Shown one piece after another: positions 16,803-23,293 of a stretch of DNA of 37,858 bases. Source of the DNA: a virus. Where the stretch lies: the IMG/VR virus record IMGVR_UViG_3300044631_002094, positions 1 to 37,858 of that record, one strand, 5' to 3'. The position numbers and the translations under genes are program-made. Under the pieces are notes generated by a model. That model saw only the letters and a list, made by a program, of their open reading frames with translations, was not told the DNA's origin and ran no database searches. Positions within the stretch are counted from its first letter, which is position 1; every line of letters starts with the position of its first letter.

Positions 16803-17615
16803 ATGTTGCGGGTTCGGGTTCCTAGAATTGATGTGGCTACAACGGGCGGCATAACGGGCACGGGTAGCGTCACCCTTGGGGATTTAACAGGATCGGGAAC
16901 GGCTAATTTATCTCTTGCTGGCCAAGGCAGTGTCACGCTGGGGTCCCTTACGGGTTCTGGTACAGCAACACTGATTATTACAGGAACAGGAAGCGTAACC
17001 CTTGGCACGTTAACGGGATCGGGTACAGGGGTTCTTGGCAATACAATTACGGGCACGGGTAGTGTCACCCTTGGGGCCTTGACAGGGTCTGGTACGGGTT
17101 CTGTGTCTATTTCAGGCGCGGCCAGTGTTACTCTTGGGGCCTTGACGAGTACGGCGACAGGGGCTTTGCAGATTAAGGGGCAAGGGTCTGTAACCCTTGG
17201 GAGCCTCACAGGGTCAGGCACGGGTATTTTGGGCACGCCACCCATAACGGGGACAGGAAGTGTTACATTGGGTTCTCTGACAGGATCGGGGACAGGAACG
17301 CTTACTATTTCTGGCGTAGGCAATGCTACGCTTGGGGCTTTGACGGGTTCAGGGACAGGTACACTAACAACTGTTACGGGTCCATGCCCAACAGCGCAAG
17401 AGATTGCTCAGGAAGTGTGGAATTATATCTTAGAAGGCTCTGTTTCTGCGGGTCAAATGCTTAGAGGTGTAACAAGAACGCAGCTTGCTAGAGTTGATAT
17501 TAATGAAACAACAGGACAAGTGACAATTTATAAACTGGATGGTACAACTGTATTTGCGCAAGCCTCAACGTCTCCCACAGGGGATAGAAACACACCAACC
17601 GTAGATTGGACTTAA
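16803..17615 (+). CDS. Repeat-rich putative adhesin with conserved C-terminal module
   Basis: 270 aa. Residues 21-190 hold eight copies of a unit reading GSVTLGxLTGSGT, spaced 21-24 residues, with Thr/Gly/Ser making up most of the sequence; this should form a regular beta-solenoid-like stalk. Residues 193-270 are a different, mixed domain (CPTAQEIAQEVWNYILEG, then RVDINETTGQVTIYKLDG) resembling a C-terminal module found in other phage tail proteins. Last large gene of the late operon. A fibre or capsid-surface adhesin is likely. Confidence 0.75.
   Translation: MLRVRVPRIDVATTGGITGTGSVTLGDLTGSGTANLSLAGQGSVTLGSLTGSGTATLIITGTGSVTLGTLTGSGTGVLGNTITGTGSVTLGALTGSGTGSVSISGAASVTLGALTSTATGALQIKGQGSVTLGSLTGSGTGILGTPPITGTGSVTLGSLTGSGTGTLTISGVGNATLGALTGSGTGTLTTVTGPCPTAQEIAQEVWNYILEGSVSAGQMLRGVTRTQLARVDINETTGQVTIYKLDGTTVFAQASTSPTGDRNTPTVDWT
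16863..17370 (+). repeat. Eight in-frame tandem coding repeats (~63 bp unit)
   Basis: The DNA coding for the GSVTLGxLTGSGT units repeats with a mainly 63-bp period (steps of 21, 21, 23, 21, 21, 24 and 21 codons). Units differ mostly at synonymous sites, so the array is old enough to drift but selected at the protein level. Repeat number could change by recombination. Confidence 0.85.
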
Positions 17616-17625
17616 AGGAGTTTTT

Positions 17626-17667
17626 ATGAAAAAGAAAAAAGGAAAAGGCGGCGGAAAAGGCTGCTAG
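17626..17667 (+). CDS. Lys/Gly-rich 13-aa micro-gene
   Basis: ATG at 17626, preceded at 5 bp by AAAGGAG, a stronger ribosome-binding site than many larger genes here have. The peptide is MKKKKGKGGGKGC. The stop is followed by another gene with a similar layout. It might be a translated peptide, or just an entry point for ribosomes; too short to judge by sequence. Confidence 0.4.
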   Translation: MKKKKGKGGGKGC

Positions 17668-17679
17668 AAAGAGTTTTTT

Positions 17680-17799
17680 ATGAACAAACAAAACCATGAA
17701 AAAAAACAACTTTCTGAAGAGTTCTTGAAAGAACTTAATGAACGTATGAAAAATGAAGATGAACGTTTGACCCATGAAGAGGTGTGGGGCAAAGAATAA
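17680..17799 (+). CDS. Small charged helical protein (39 aa)
   Basis: ATG at 17680 after AAAGAG; 39 codons to TAA at 17797. Product is Glu/Lys/Asn-rich, with one likely amphipathic helix (EEFLKELNERMKNEDE). Last gene of the late operon before the bidirectional terminator. No known family. Real because it has a ribosome-binding site and exactly fills the space to the terminator. Confidence 0.6.
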   Translation: MNKQNHEKKQLSEEFLKELNERMKNEDERLTHEEVWGKE

Positions 17800-17800
17800 A

Positions 17801-17825
17801 AACGGTTGTTAGTCAATCGTTTTTA
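17801..17825. terminator. Bidirectional terminator between convergent operons
   Basis: AACGGTTG (17801-17808), loop TTAGT, CAATCGTT (17814-17821), flanked by A-run on the left and T-run on the right. Eight pairs including one G-T. It closes the rightward late operon and the leftward lysis/recombination operon. Confidence 0.82.
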
Positions 17826-18083
17826 TACAGGTTCATATTTTTTGTGAAAAATGCTCGGTTTGCACGCGGAAAAGTTACCTTCCGCGTCCTTAATAATAAA
17901 ATCATCTTTAGACGCAAGCATTGGTTTCTCTTGAGTTTCAATGTGTATTCTACACCTATCATCATAATGGTAGCTCATTCTAAAGAAATCCACGCCCCAA
18001 TGTTCCTTCATGGCATAGTAGGAATCGCGTGTTCCATCATATTGCATGGCATCAATTTCAACGGGTTTTAATTTGTATTTCAT
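17823..18083 (-). CDS. Conserved small phage protein (KPVEI...DYIIK family)
   Basis: 86 aa. The opening MKYKLKPVEIDAMQYDG and the ending KDDFIIKDAEGNFSACKPSIFHKKYE match a small, widespread phage protein family whose members read KPVEI-A-Q at the front and DYIIKG...CKPDIF at the end. Its role is not known to me. Start overlaps the holin stop by 4 bp. Confidence 0.75.
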   Translation of the reverse strand: MKYKLKPVEIDAMQYDGTRDSYYAMKEHWGVDFFRMSYHYDDRCRIHIETQEKPMLASKDDFIIKDAEGNFSACKPSIFHKKYEPV

Positions 18084-18595
18084 GATTTTAATCGCAATGC
18101 TGAAAATTTATCAAACGTTCTTAGTCCCATGTAGATGTAGGGCAGCATCATAAGCCCATCAAATACCTTTTCGTTGGGGCTGGGCATCAAGATAACATAG
18201 GCGATGCTTCCTAATAGCCCTAGCCACGCCATGCCAGGGCGCGTAGAGCGCACAAAAATATCATCCGCTTTGTCCCCTGCCCTAATCGTGTCTTGCGTTT
18301 CCTTTTGCTCTAGTTGGGTATCTTGTAGCCGGATGCGTTCCATTTCCAGCAGGTGACTACGGATAGAGGCTTCGTTCTGATAAGCCAGTTCCTTAAGCTT
18401 TAAAAGGGCTTGAGAATCATTTTGAAGGACTGATAGTGCTGCATCAGGTGTAGAGTAGCCTGTAGCCCCTGTAACCAGCTTTACGCCAGCCTCTACAGCA
18501 TTCCCAAGGTTTCCAGTTAAAAGTGAACCGACAAGGTTTGCGCCTTCCGTGCCGTTTCTGCTTAGCCATGCGCCTACGTCCTTCCATGTACTCAT
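18080..18595 (-). CDS. Holin, 3-TM GTA/phage type (PF11351-like)
   Basis: 171 aa. Features of this holin family are visible: a Gly/Ala-rich front (ANLVGSLLTGNLGNAVEAG), TPDAALSVL, a long charged helix (residues 65-110) and a C-terminal hydrophobic part starting STRPGMAWLGLLGSIAYVILM, then MMLPYIYMGLRTF. The holin forms membrane lesions that let the endolysin reach the cell wall. Near the muramidase, which supports the call. Confidence 0.72.
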   Translation of the reverse strand: MSTWKDVGAWLSRNGTEGANLVGSLLTGNLGNAVEAGVKLVTGATGYSTPDAALSVLQNDSQALLKLKELAYQNEASIRSHLLEMERIRLQDTQLEQKETQDTIRAGDKADDIFVRSTRPGMAWLGLLGSIAYVILMPSPNEKVFDGLMMLPYIYMGLRTFDKFSALRLKS

Positions 18596-18720
18596 AGTTT
18601 CATGCCTTTCCCGTATTCCCTTAAGCCTGAAAACTCTCTCATTTTATCAATATGCCAGTGCGCGTTTGTTTCGCCTTTCAGGTTTTTAAACACATTTTGA
18701 TGAACGGTTGTGTCTTTCAT
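18592..18720 (-). CDS. Small hypothetical protein in lysis block (42 aa)
   Basis: ATG at 18720 overlaps the upstream stop (ATGA) and the TGA at 18594-18592 overlaps the holin start, so both ends are translationally coupled. An alternative ATG lies two codons upstream (18726). Product starts MKDTTVHQNVFKNLKGETNA, basic and soluble. No family recognised. Coupling on both sides is strong evidence of a real gene. Confidence 0.7.
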   Translation of the reverse strand: MKDTTVHQNVFKNLKGETNAHWHIDKMREFSGLREYGKGMKL

Positions 18721-18911
18721 TTGCATTTTCTTAATTCTGTACGAATATAATGCAATAATTCTCGTGCATTTTCCATAGCGGCTTCATATTCTTTAGATTC
18801 TTGTATCAACGGCGGTCCGTTTTGCACATGGTACAAATCGGATAATGCCACATAAAGTTCCTTGCATTGCCCTTGGCATTCCCAATTAACTGTCGGTTTA
18901 TATTCGTTCAC
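18717..18911 (-). CDS. Small hypothetical protein after muramidase
   Basis: 64 aa from GTG at 18911, which overlaps the muramidase stop as GTGA and has GGAAG about 8 bp upstream; an ATG at 18926 inside the muramidase gene is the alternative (69 aa). Contains Cys-x3-Cys (WECQGQCKELY) and a helical C-terminal half with Glu/Ala. No signal peptide or membrane segment, so not an obvious spanin. Role unknown. Confidence 0.65.
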   Translation of the reverse strand: MNEYKPTVNWECQGQCKELYVALSDLYHVQNGPPLIQESKEYEAAMENARELLHYIRTELRKCK

Positions 18912-19372
18912 AGCAATTCTTCCCATTTTGGGTTTCCCATAAACATCAAGGATTCTGCCTGTCTTCGTCTGCGAAGGCCGTTAGAGGGTTGACCTTTAAT
19001 ATAAATCCATCGGTTAAATTCTGCGGATGCTTCTTGTATTCTGCCTTCGTTCAACAGGCGCCGTATGGTTGAATCAGAAACCTTTTTTCTCCCAAGGTTG
19101 AAAACAAAAGAAACCATAGCATCAAACTGGTTTTGGTTTAGGGGAAAATGGACCAAATCGTGGATGTGGTTTTCTGCTTTTTTTTTATCTACCAAAAAAA
19201 GTGCGTCTGCCTCTTCTTGGGTAATACCATTTTTAAAACGCTCTGTTTCCTCTGGCCATATTCTGTGACCCCATCCTATAGTGGGATACTTTGCCCCATC
19301 ATCGTATGCTTTTAATCGGCAACCTTCAAAAGCATGAATCAATCGGATTCCATCTTGAGAAAGAGAAAGCAT
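18908..19372 (-). CDS. Endolysin, GH24 muramidase (T4-lysozyme type)
   Basis: 154 aa. The catalytic triad is intact: E16 in FEGCRLKAY, D25, and T31 in TIGWGH, with the same spacing (9 and 15 residues) as E11, D20 and T26 of T4 lysozyme. It cleaves the MurNAc-GlcNAc bond of peptidoglycan. There is no N-terminal signal or SAR anchor, so release must depend on a holin. Start overlaps the upstream stop (TAATG). Confidence 0.93.
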   Translation of the reverse strand: MLSLSQDGIRLIHAFEGCRLKAYDDGAKYPTIGWGHRIWPEETERFKNGITQEEADALFLVDKKKAENHIHDLVHFPLNQNQFDAMVSFVFNLGRKKVSDSTIRRLLNEGRIQEASAEFNRWIYIKGQPSNGLRRRRQAESLMFMGNPKWEELL

Positions 19373-19611
19373 TATTTAGCCTCCTGAGACGTGATAAGGG
19401 AAGGGAGTGTGTTTTCAATGGCTGTGACGCGCTTTTCCAGTCTTTCAAAGTCTTTCTCAGACTTCTGTTGCAAGGCTACCATCACGGCCAAGTTTTTATC
19501 AATGGCGGCTTGTGTCTGTAAGAAATAAGGACCAGCCCCCGCAATGGTAGCGATAACAATACCAAGCAACGTCACAAGCAACTTGGTATTTGTGTTGCTG
19601 CTGTTATCCAC
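19372..19611 (-). CDS. Small membrane protein with coiled coil (holin- or spanin-like)
   Basis: 79 aa from a GTG start after AGAGG. One transmembrane segment at residues 10-30 (LLVTLLGIVIATIAGAG), then a periplasmic coiled coil (residues 45-70, SEKDFERLEKRVTAIE). This N-in, C-out layout next to a muramidase fits an inner-membrane spanin or a one-TM holin partner. No outer-membrane lipoprotein was found to pair with it, so spanin is only a possibility. Confidence 0.7.
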   Translation of the reverse strand: MDNSSNTNTKLLVTLLGIVIATIAGAGPYFLQTQAAIDKNLAVMVALQQKSEKDFERLEKRVTAIENTLPSLITSQEAK

Positions 19612-19622
19612 AACAGGGGCCT

Positions 19623-19856
19623 CTAGTTTCCCTGTTGCAGTTCTGCAACAATAGCTTTGGCTTGGTTAGCAAAATTTTGTTGGTCAGAAATAGCAAACTG
19701 AATCAACTGTTGCCCTTTTTCTGCGCTAATTTTGCTACTAATTTCAGGACAACGGATAATGCGCCATGAAATATCTATCAGGCTTTGCGACAAAGAAAAG
19801 TACGCCGTTTTGTAGATTTCATCAATAGCGGCCAAATGTTGTTGAACTTCGGACAT
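19623..19856 (-). CDS. Hypothetical helical protein
   Basis: 77 aa from the ATG at 19856 preceded by AAAGGAAAA; an upstream in-frame ATG at 19913 lacks a ribosome-binding site and would add hydrophobic residues. Entirely helical, soluble. Gap of 11 bp to the membrane gene. Family unknown. Confidence 0.68.
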   Translation of the reverse strand: MSEVQQHLAAIDEIYKTAYFSLSQSLIDISWRIIRCPEISSKISAEKGQQLIQFAISDQQNFANQAKAIVAELQQGN

Positions 19857-19890
19857 TTCATTTTCCTTTTTTTTCAGGGTTTTAAACTTT

Positions 19891-19927
19891 GGGAAGAATG
19901 AAAAACAAAACACTGCCCGTTCTTCCC
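19891..19927 (-). terminator. Inverted repeat after the ATPase gene (weak terminator candidate)
   Basis: GGGAAGAA (19891-19898) and TTCTTCCC (19920-19927) are perfect 8-bp complements with a 21-base loop. On the leftward strand it follows the Sak4-like gene but lacks a clean T-run, so it may be a processing or weak pause site separating recombination from lysis genes. Confidence 0.4.
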
Positions 19928-19963
19928 TTCATTGTTTTTTTATAACCTTACGTTTGTTTTTCC

Positions 19964-20908
19964 TTAATTCCAAGGAATTTCATCATCTAAAAGGGGTTCG
20001 GATTGCGTTTCAGTTTTTTTAACAATAGGCACGTCATCTGTTTTGGTTAAGCGAAGTTCCTCTATCAAAGCTACTGCCACATCTTTTGTCATATTGATCC
20101 ATGCAGAATTTCCTGTAATACCGTGTTTTTCTTTAATAATTTTCCGTTGTTCTACACTTAATCGTTCAGCCAAAATTTGGATTTGTTCCTTTTGCTCATC
20201 CGTGGCAAATTCAGCACCGGAATTTAGCCATTTAAGGATAGACTCACAAAAAACTTTATCAATCGGAAACGTTTTTCCTGACAAAAACCCTGTTCTATCC
20301 TTTGATGATGTTGCGAGAAAGTTTCCACCACCAGGGAAATCAATTACCAGCGTAAATTCATAGTCCATGCCATCCCTTTGAATGGGGGCCATTCCTATTT
20401 TTTCCGGTGTCTTTTTTCCATTTTTTTCCACCAAGGCATATTCTTGTTTTGCTCTCATGGTGGCAATAATGTGAACCTTTGACGCAAGGATGCAATCAAT
20501 AAAAGCCTGATGCTTTGGTGTCACATTTTTCCATGATGTATAGCTGTTTTTAGAATTAGAAGCATTTGTAACATTATCCACAATCTCTAAACATCCACCT
20601 GGGCCGTTCCATTCATGGCTTATGCTATCAATGATAATCACATCGGCACCAAAAGCCTCGGCATCCTTTATTTGCTTTATATAAGCCTCTGGCGAGTAAG
20701 GAGCCACAAAATTGGATACATAGTACTCAGGGAATTTATCGCTGTATAACTCAGATGATCCATGTTCAGTGTCGATAACACAAACCTTAGCATTTTCACC
20801 AAAAATACCAAAAGCCATTGTAAGCGCGGAATACGTTTTACCGCTTCCCGACGGTCCACATAAAGCAAGTCGTAATTTTTGTTTTTTCTTCTCGGCTTTT
20901 TTAAACAT
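19964..20908 (-). CDS. Sak4-like RecA-fold ATPase (AAA_24), single-strand annealing protein
   Basis: 314 aa, start at 20908 chosen for AAAGGAA eight bases upstream. Walker A GPSGSGKT at residues 18-25; Walker B hydrophobics then D94 (ADVIIIDSISHEW); the arrangement CVIDTEHGSSELYSDKF and a sensor-like MRAKQEY fit the AAA_24/Sak4 group of phage recombinases. They load on single-stranded DNA and promote annealing for repair and concatemer formation. A C-terminal helical domain (about 225-290) may bind partner proteins. A nuclease gene lies just upstream in the same operon. Confidence 0.85.
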   Translation of the reverse strand: MFKKAEKKKQKLRLALCGPSGSGKTYSALTMAFGIFGENAKVCVIDTEHGSSELYSDKFPEYYVSNFVAPYSPEAYIKQIKDAEAFGADVIIIDSISHEWNGPGGCLEIVDNVTNASNSKNSYTSWKNVTPKHQAFIDCILASKVHIIATMRAKQEYALVEKNGKKTPEKIGMAPIQRDGMDYEFTLVIDFPGGGNFLATSSKDRTGFLSGKTFPIDKVFCESILKWLNSGAEFATDEQKEQIQILAERLSVEQRKIIKEKHGITGNSAWINMTKDVAVALIEELRLTKTDDVPIVKKTETQSEPLLDDEIPWN

Positions 20909-20934
20909 ATCATGGTTCCTTTGTGTTTGTGTTG

Positions 20935-21156
20935 TTATATTTTTTCTATACCTTCCGATACAACCCATTCATGTGGGTAAGGCTCGGTAACTACCCTATC
21001 GGATAGGCAAAGACGGGTTCTTCCACCATATCCTGCGTCTTTAACACCACATCCCTCTTCAAATGTTCTTTCGCAAAGCGTGTATATCTGACCCCTATTA
21101 TTTTTAATCCTATCTCCCGATTTTAATTCATTGCCGTGCATGTCTCTGTATGTCAT
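20935..21156 (-). CDS. Hypothetical beta-rich small protein
   Basis: 73 aa from ATG 21156 with AAAGGAGA at 7 bp. The sequence (MHGNELKSGDRIKNNRGQIY) begins like SH3/KOW-type small domains: Gly-Asp-Arg followed by strands. First gene after promoter 21188-21216, directly before the ATPase gene. May be a nucleic-acid or regulatory protein; not proven. Confidence 0.68.
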   Translation of the reverse strand: MTYRDMHGNELKSGDRIKNNRGQIYTLCERTFEEGCGVKDAGYGGRTRLCLSDRVVTEPYPHEWVVSEGIEKI

Positions 21157-21187
21157 TGGTTGGTCTCCTTTGTGTTGTTGTGTGTAT

Positions 21188-21216
21188 ACAATACACAATC
21201 CAACAAACCAAGTCAA
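21188..21216 (-). promoter_or_regulatory. Sigma70-like promoter of the Sak4 operon with dyad over the -10
   Basis: -35 TTGACT (21216-21211), 17-bp spacer, -10 TATTGT (21193-21188), read leftward. The dyad GTGTAT-N3-ATACAC (21182-21196) is centred on the -10. Confidence 0.82.
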
Positions 21217-21219
21217 CGT

Positions 21220-21612
21220 TTATTTTATCTGGTTATTGACAAACAGAATCCAGTCTTCGGTTATCATGACTTGCGTAAGGCGGTAGACTTTCCAGCCCAT
21301 AAATTGCGCTTGATTGTATTTCTCACAGTCTTTTGAGTATCCCACAAGCGTCTGGTGACGGCCCATCTTGTGCGTATTGATACCCTCTATTTCGATGGCA
21401 ATTTTGCTTTTGGGGTGCGCGTAGTCAAACCGCCATTTTCTCACGGGGTGAAACTTGTATTCCTTTTCCAACTTGTGCTTTGAAAGCATCTCCCAGAGAT
21501 AAAGGAATTTACACTCAAGGCCAGAGGATTCCTCAATGCTTTTAACTTTAGGTGCTTTAGCTGCTTTAGGTGGCTTCTTGCCTTTAAAAAAGGCTTTTGG
21601 CAAGCGTATCAT
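21220..21612 (-). CDS. PD-(D/E)XK-superfamily nuclease-like protein
   Basis: 130 aa. Lys-rich N-terminal tail (residues 6-24), E33, then FHPVRKWRFDYAHP with D63 and IAIEIEG with E74/E76 about 11 residues later: the D-x(n)-ExE layout of restriction-endonuclease-fold enzymes of the DUF559/VSR/Holliday-resolvase kind. A later Lys and Tyr (SKDCEKYNQAQFMGWKVYRL) fit the helix-strand end of that fold. It probably cuts or resolves phage DNA junctions with the adjacent Sak4-like ATPase. Substrate unproven. Confidence 0.75.
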   Translation of the reverse strand: MIRLPKAFFKGKKPPKAAKAPKVKSIEESSGLECKFLYLWEMLSKHKLEKEYKFHPVRKWRFDYAHPKSKIAIEIEGINTHKMGRHQTLVGYSKDCEKYNQAQFMGWKVYRLTQVMITEDWILFVNNQIK

Positions 21613-21677
21613 TCCACAGGCACCATCTCAGAATCCACAACCACGGACATTATTTTATCATTAAAATAAAATGTCAT
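21609..21677 (-). CDS. 22-aa mini-gene, paralogue of a neighbouring protein's C-terminus
   Basis: ATG at 21677 overlaps the upstream stop as ATGA and the TGA overlaps the nuclease start as ATGA, so ribosomes probably pass through all three genes. The peptide ends DKIMSVVVDSEMVPVE, which parallels DKMVSMVVETESVPVE at the end of the 52-aa protein at 21913-22071. It is thus a truncated tandem copy. Function unknown. Confidence 0.6.
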   Translation of the reverse strand: MTFYFNDKIMSVVVDSEMVPVE

Positions 21678-21895
21678 TTCGGACCCGTGTAAATCGCCTC
21701 TTCAACAAGATCATTAAATTTTTTCTCTAATTCATTGATGTCAATTTCTTCATTTTTAAAAGCAAGTATTGTTGGTAAAAATTCATCGTACAATTTACTC
21801 ATTGAATGCGGCAAAATAGTGCCACCTAAATAAGCATTACCCTCTTTAATGGCATTTTCAAGATGCCTAAGAGCCCAAACTGCATTAGAGTTCAT
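21674..21895 (-). CDS. Hypothetical helical protein
   Basis: 73 aa, starts MNSNAVWALRHLENAIKEGN, acidic and helical, with a C-terminal ELEKKFNDLVEEAIYTGPK. Ribosome-binding site AAAGGAAAAA. No recognised family. Sits between the two copies of the duplicated small gene. Confidence 0.65.
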   Translation of the reverse strand: MNSNAVWALRHLENAIKEGNAYLGGTILPHSMSKLYDEFLPTILAFKNEEIDINELEKKFNDLVEEAIYTGPK

Positions 21896-21912
21896 AATTG
21901 TTTTTCCTTTCT

Positions 21913-22071
21913 TTATTCCACAGGCACAGATTCAGTTTCTACCACCATAGACACCATTTTATCTTTCAGGCGACCATAATCAAAACACACCTTTTGATCG
22001 TCCAGCACAATCAGAGACACCAAAGCCAGCACAGTGACAATCAAGACAAAACAGGCGGCTTTAAGAATCAT
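21913..22071 (-). CDS. Small single-pass membrane protein (52 aa)
   Basis: ATG at 22071 overlaps the previous stop (ATGA). One N-terminal transmembrane helix (residues 5-23, AACFVLIVTVLALVSLIVL), then a short periplasmic part ending MVSMVVETESVPVE. Its C-terminal 25 residues are duplicated in the mini-gene at 21609-21677. Not covered by larger genes on this strand and coupled to its neighbour, so real. Role unknown. Confidence 0.7.
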   Translation of the reverse strand: MILKAACFVLIVTVLALVSLIVLDDQKVCFDYGRLKDKMVSMVVETESVPVE

Positions 22072-22214
22072 TGTTTTTTATTGAAAGATTTTAGGGCTTT
22101 GAAAAAAAAGTAAACACTAATCGGCGCAAGAAGGGCAAGAAACGCCTCATACAACGTAAACTTTACATCGATTCCCACAACTGCGTTTCCATAATAATTA
22201 AAAAAATCAATCAT
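22068..22214 (-). CDS. Small membrane protein (48 aa)
   Basis: ATG at 22214 forms TAATG with the upstream stop; TGA overlaps the next ATG. Front part FFNYYGNAVVGIDVKFTLYE, then a transmembrane helix (residues 20-40) and a basic C-terminus (ALKSFNKKQ). Adjacent to another one-pass small protein, perhaps forming a membrane pair. No family recognised. Confidence 0.7.
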   Translation of the reverse strand: MIDFFNYYGNAVVGIDVKFTLYEAFLALLAPISVYFFFKALKSFNKKQ

Positions 22215-22453
22215 TACACGGCCCCATCTATTTCATAAGATAACATTCTAAGCCAGTTTGATAGCGTGCGCGGGTCTTCTCCAGCGTCTATCTTGTCGCA
22301 AACCACTTGCCATATCAAATCTGGTAACTCGCATTTAACAACGCAATCAGGCTCATCGGGAAACGGGGAAAACGTGATGATGAAGTGCGGCCTAGGCAAC
22401 ACTTCAAAAACCACGTCTATTTCCGCATCATCCAAAGAGTGATCGCATATCAT
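22214..22453 (-). CDS. Hypothetical protein
   Basis: 79 aa, acidic, starts MICDHSLDDAEIDVVFEV. Contains two Cys (KCELPDLIWQVVCDKI) and WLRMLSYEID near the C-terminus; no membrane segment. Starts 1 bp after the upstream stop and ends in a TAATG overlap with the membrane gene. Family unknown. Confidence 0.68.
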   Translation of the reverse strand: MICDHSLDDAEIDVVFEVLPRPHFIITFSPFPDEPDCVVKCELPDLIWQVVCDKIDAGEDPRTLSNWLRMLSYEIDGAV

Positions 22454-22690
22454 TTAATACGTCGGCAAATCTTCCGATTTTTCAACGGGACCTTCAATAA
22501 CGTCCACAATTTTCTTGTGGTGATACGTCTGAATCCCACCCTCACTGGTAAGAACAAGTTGTTCGGAATCCAGTTTATAACCCTTTTCTGCCATTTCCTT
22601 TAAATAAGGATTTGTTTTCTCAATAGGCACATCAAGGCCCAAAAATGGGAAGGCTTGTTGCTTTGTTTCAACTATTGTTTTTGTAGACAT
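22454..22690 (-). CDS. Hypothetical protein, first gene of the leftward operon
   Basis: 78 aa from ATG 22690 (AAAGAAAG upstream); a longer in-frame start at 22741 would enter the promoter and is unlikely. Pattern KQQAFPFLGLDVPIEKTNPY then a beta-turn-rich end. Divergent from the HTH gene across the control region 22691-22769. Role unknown. Confidence 0.65.
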   Translation of the reverse strand: MSTKTIVETKQQAFPFLGLDVPIEKTNPYLKEMAEKGYKLDSEQLVLTSEGGIQTYHHKKIVDVIEGPVEKSEDLPTY

Positions 22691-22723
22691 AAAAACACTT
22701 TCTTTTTTTGTGTGTGTGTGATA

Positions 22724-22753
22724 TACATACCAAATAGACAAAGACTAAGTCAA
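22724..22753 (-). promoter_or_regulatory. Leftward promoter, divergent from the HTH gene
   Basis: -35 TTGACT (22753-22748), 18-bp spacer, -10 TATGTA (22729-22724). Followed by a TG/CA alternating tract. The rightward promoter for the HTH gene must lie in the same 80 bp but I cannot point to clear hexamers for it. Confidence 0.65.
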
Positions 22754-22769
22754 GAAGAAAAAGGATGTT

Positions 22770-23048
22770 ATGCACAAAACGCTTTTAAGAAGTCGCAGGG
22801 AATCGTTGGGTTGGTCAAGAGGTCATGTTCTTGATTTGATGAAAGACTACGGTTTTTCAGGATCGGGTCACAAGATTCTTTTTATCGAGGACCGACGCAC
22901 AAAAAGTCAGGACGAACCATTTTTACGTTGCCTTTGTAAAGTATTGGATTTAAATTTCGATGATGTGGCTAGAGAACTTGAGATCGTGCCGGAGAAGATT
23001 AAAAAAGCATACTTTGAGGGCAAGATTCAGTATGAGGAAGGTCGTTGA
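22770..23048 (+). CDS. Cro/Xre-like HTH transcriptional regulator
   Basis: 92 aa, start after AAAAAGGATG. The first 65 residues read like a lambda-Cro/XRE helix-turn-helix: LLRSRRESLGWSRGHVLDLMKDYG, then IEDRRTKSQDEPFLRCLCKVLDLN. Short tail, no dimerisation or peptidase domain, so a Cro-like switch rather than a CI-like repressor. Divergent arrangement with the leftward operon promoter at 22724-22753 suggests it controls that control region. Confidence 0.75.
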   Translation: MHKTLLRSRRESLGWSRGHVLDLMKDYGFSGSGHKILFIEDRRTKSQDEPFLRCLCKVLDLNFDDVARELEIVPEKIKKAYFEGKIQYEEGR

Positions 23049-23289
23049 TTTTTTCGAGTATAAAAAGAAAAAACAAGAACCTTTGAGAAACGTTCAGGAC
23101 ATCATCCTGAAAAACAACCACCTAAAGACGATAGAGTGTTTATGCCGTGTTGCGCGTTTTTATGCCAACACGGTTGACGATTACCACATTAACGCATCTG
23201 TGCATTGCCTAGAGAGCATCAGGCAAGAGATTGACGACCTGCTGGATAGGGTTAAGGAGCAAGGTGGGTGTCTGGTGTTTGATCAATAA
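23032..23289 (+). CDS. Hypothetical protein coupled to the HTH regulator
   Basis: 85 aa from ATG 23032, overlapping the HTH gene by 17 bp with GAGGG upstream. N-terminus basic (KVVDFFEYKKKKQEPLRN), then helices with two Cys (IECLCRVARFYANTVDDYHIN). Coupled expression suggests a partner of the regulator. No family recognised. Confidence 0.65.
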   Translation: MRKVVDFFEYKKKKQEPLRNVQDIILKNNHLKTIECLCRVARFYANTVDDYHINASVHCLESIRQEIDDLLDRVKEQGGCLVFDQ

Positions 23290-23293
23290 AAAA

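Noticed and set aside
16706-17323. Open frame of 205 codons on the minus strand across the repeat gene
   Set aside because: Pro/Val-rich antisense of the Thr/Gly repeats; no ribosome-binding site and overlaps a well-supported gene.
16863-17370. Diversity-generating retroelement target
   Set aside because: No reverse transcriptase and no A-biased template repeat; it is a coding tandem repeat.
22770-23048. Evidence for a temperate lifestyle
   Set aside because: An HTH regulator alone is not enough; no integrase, excisionase, attachment core or partition gene was found.
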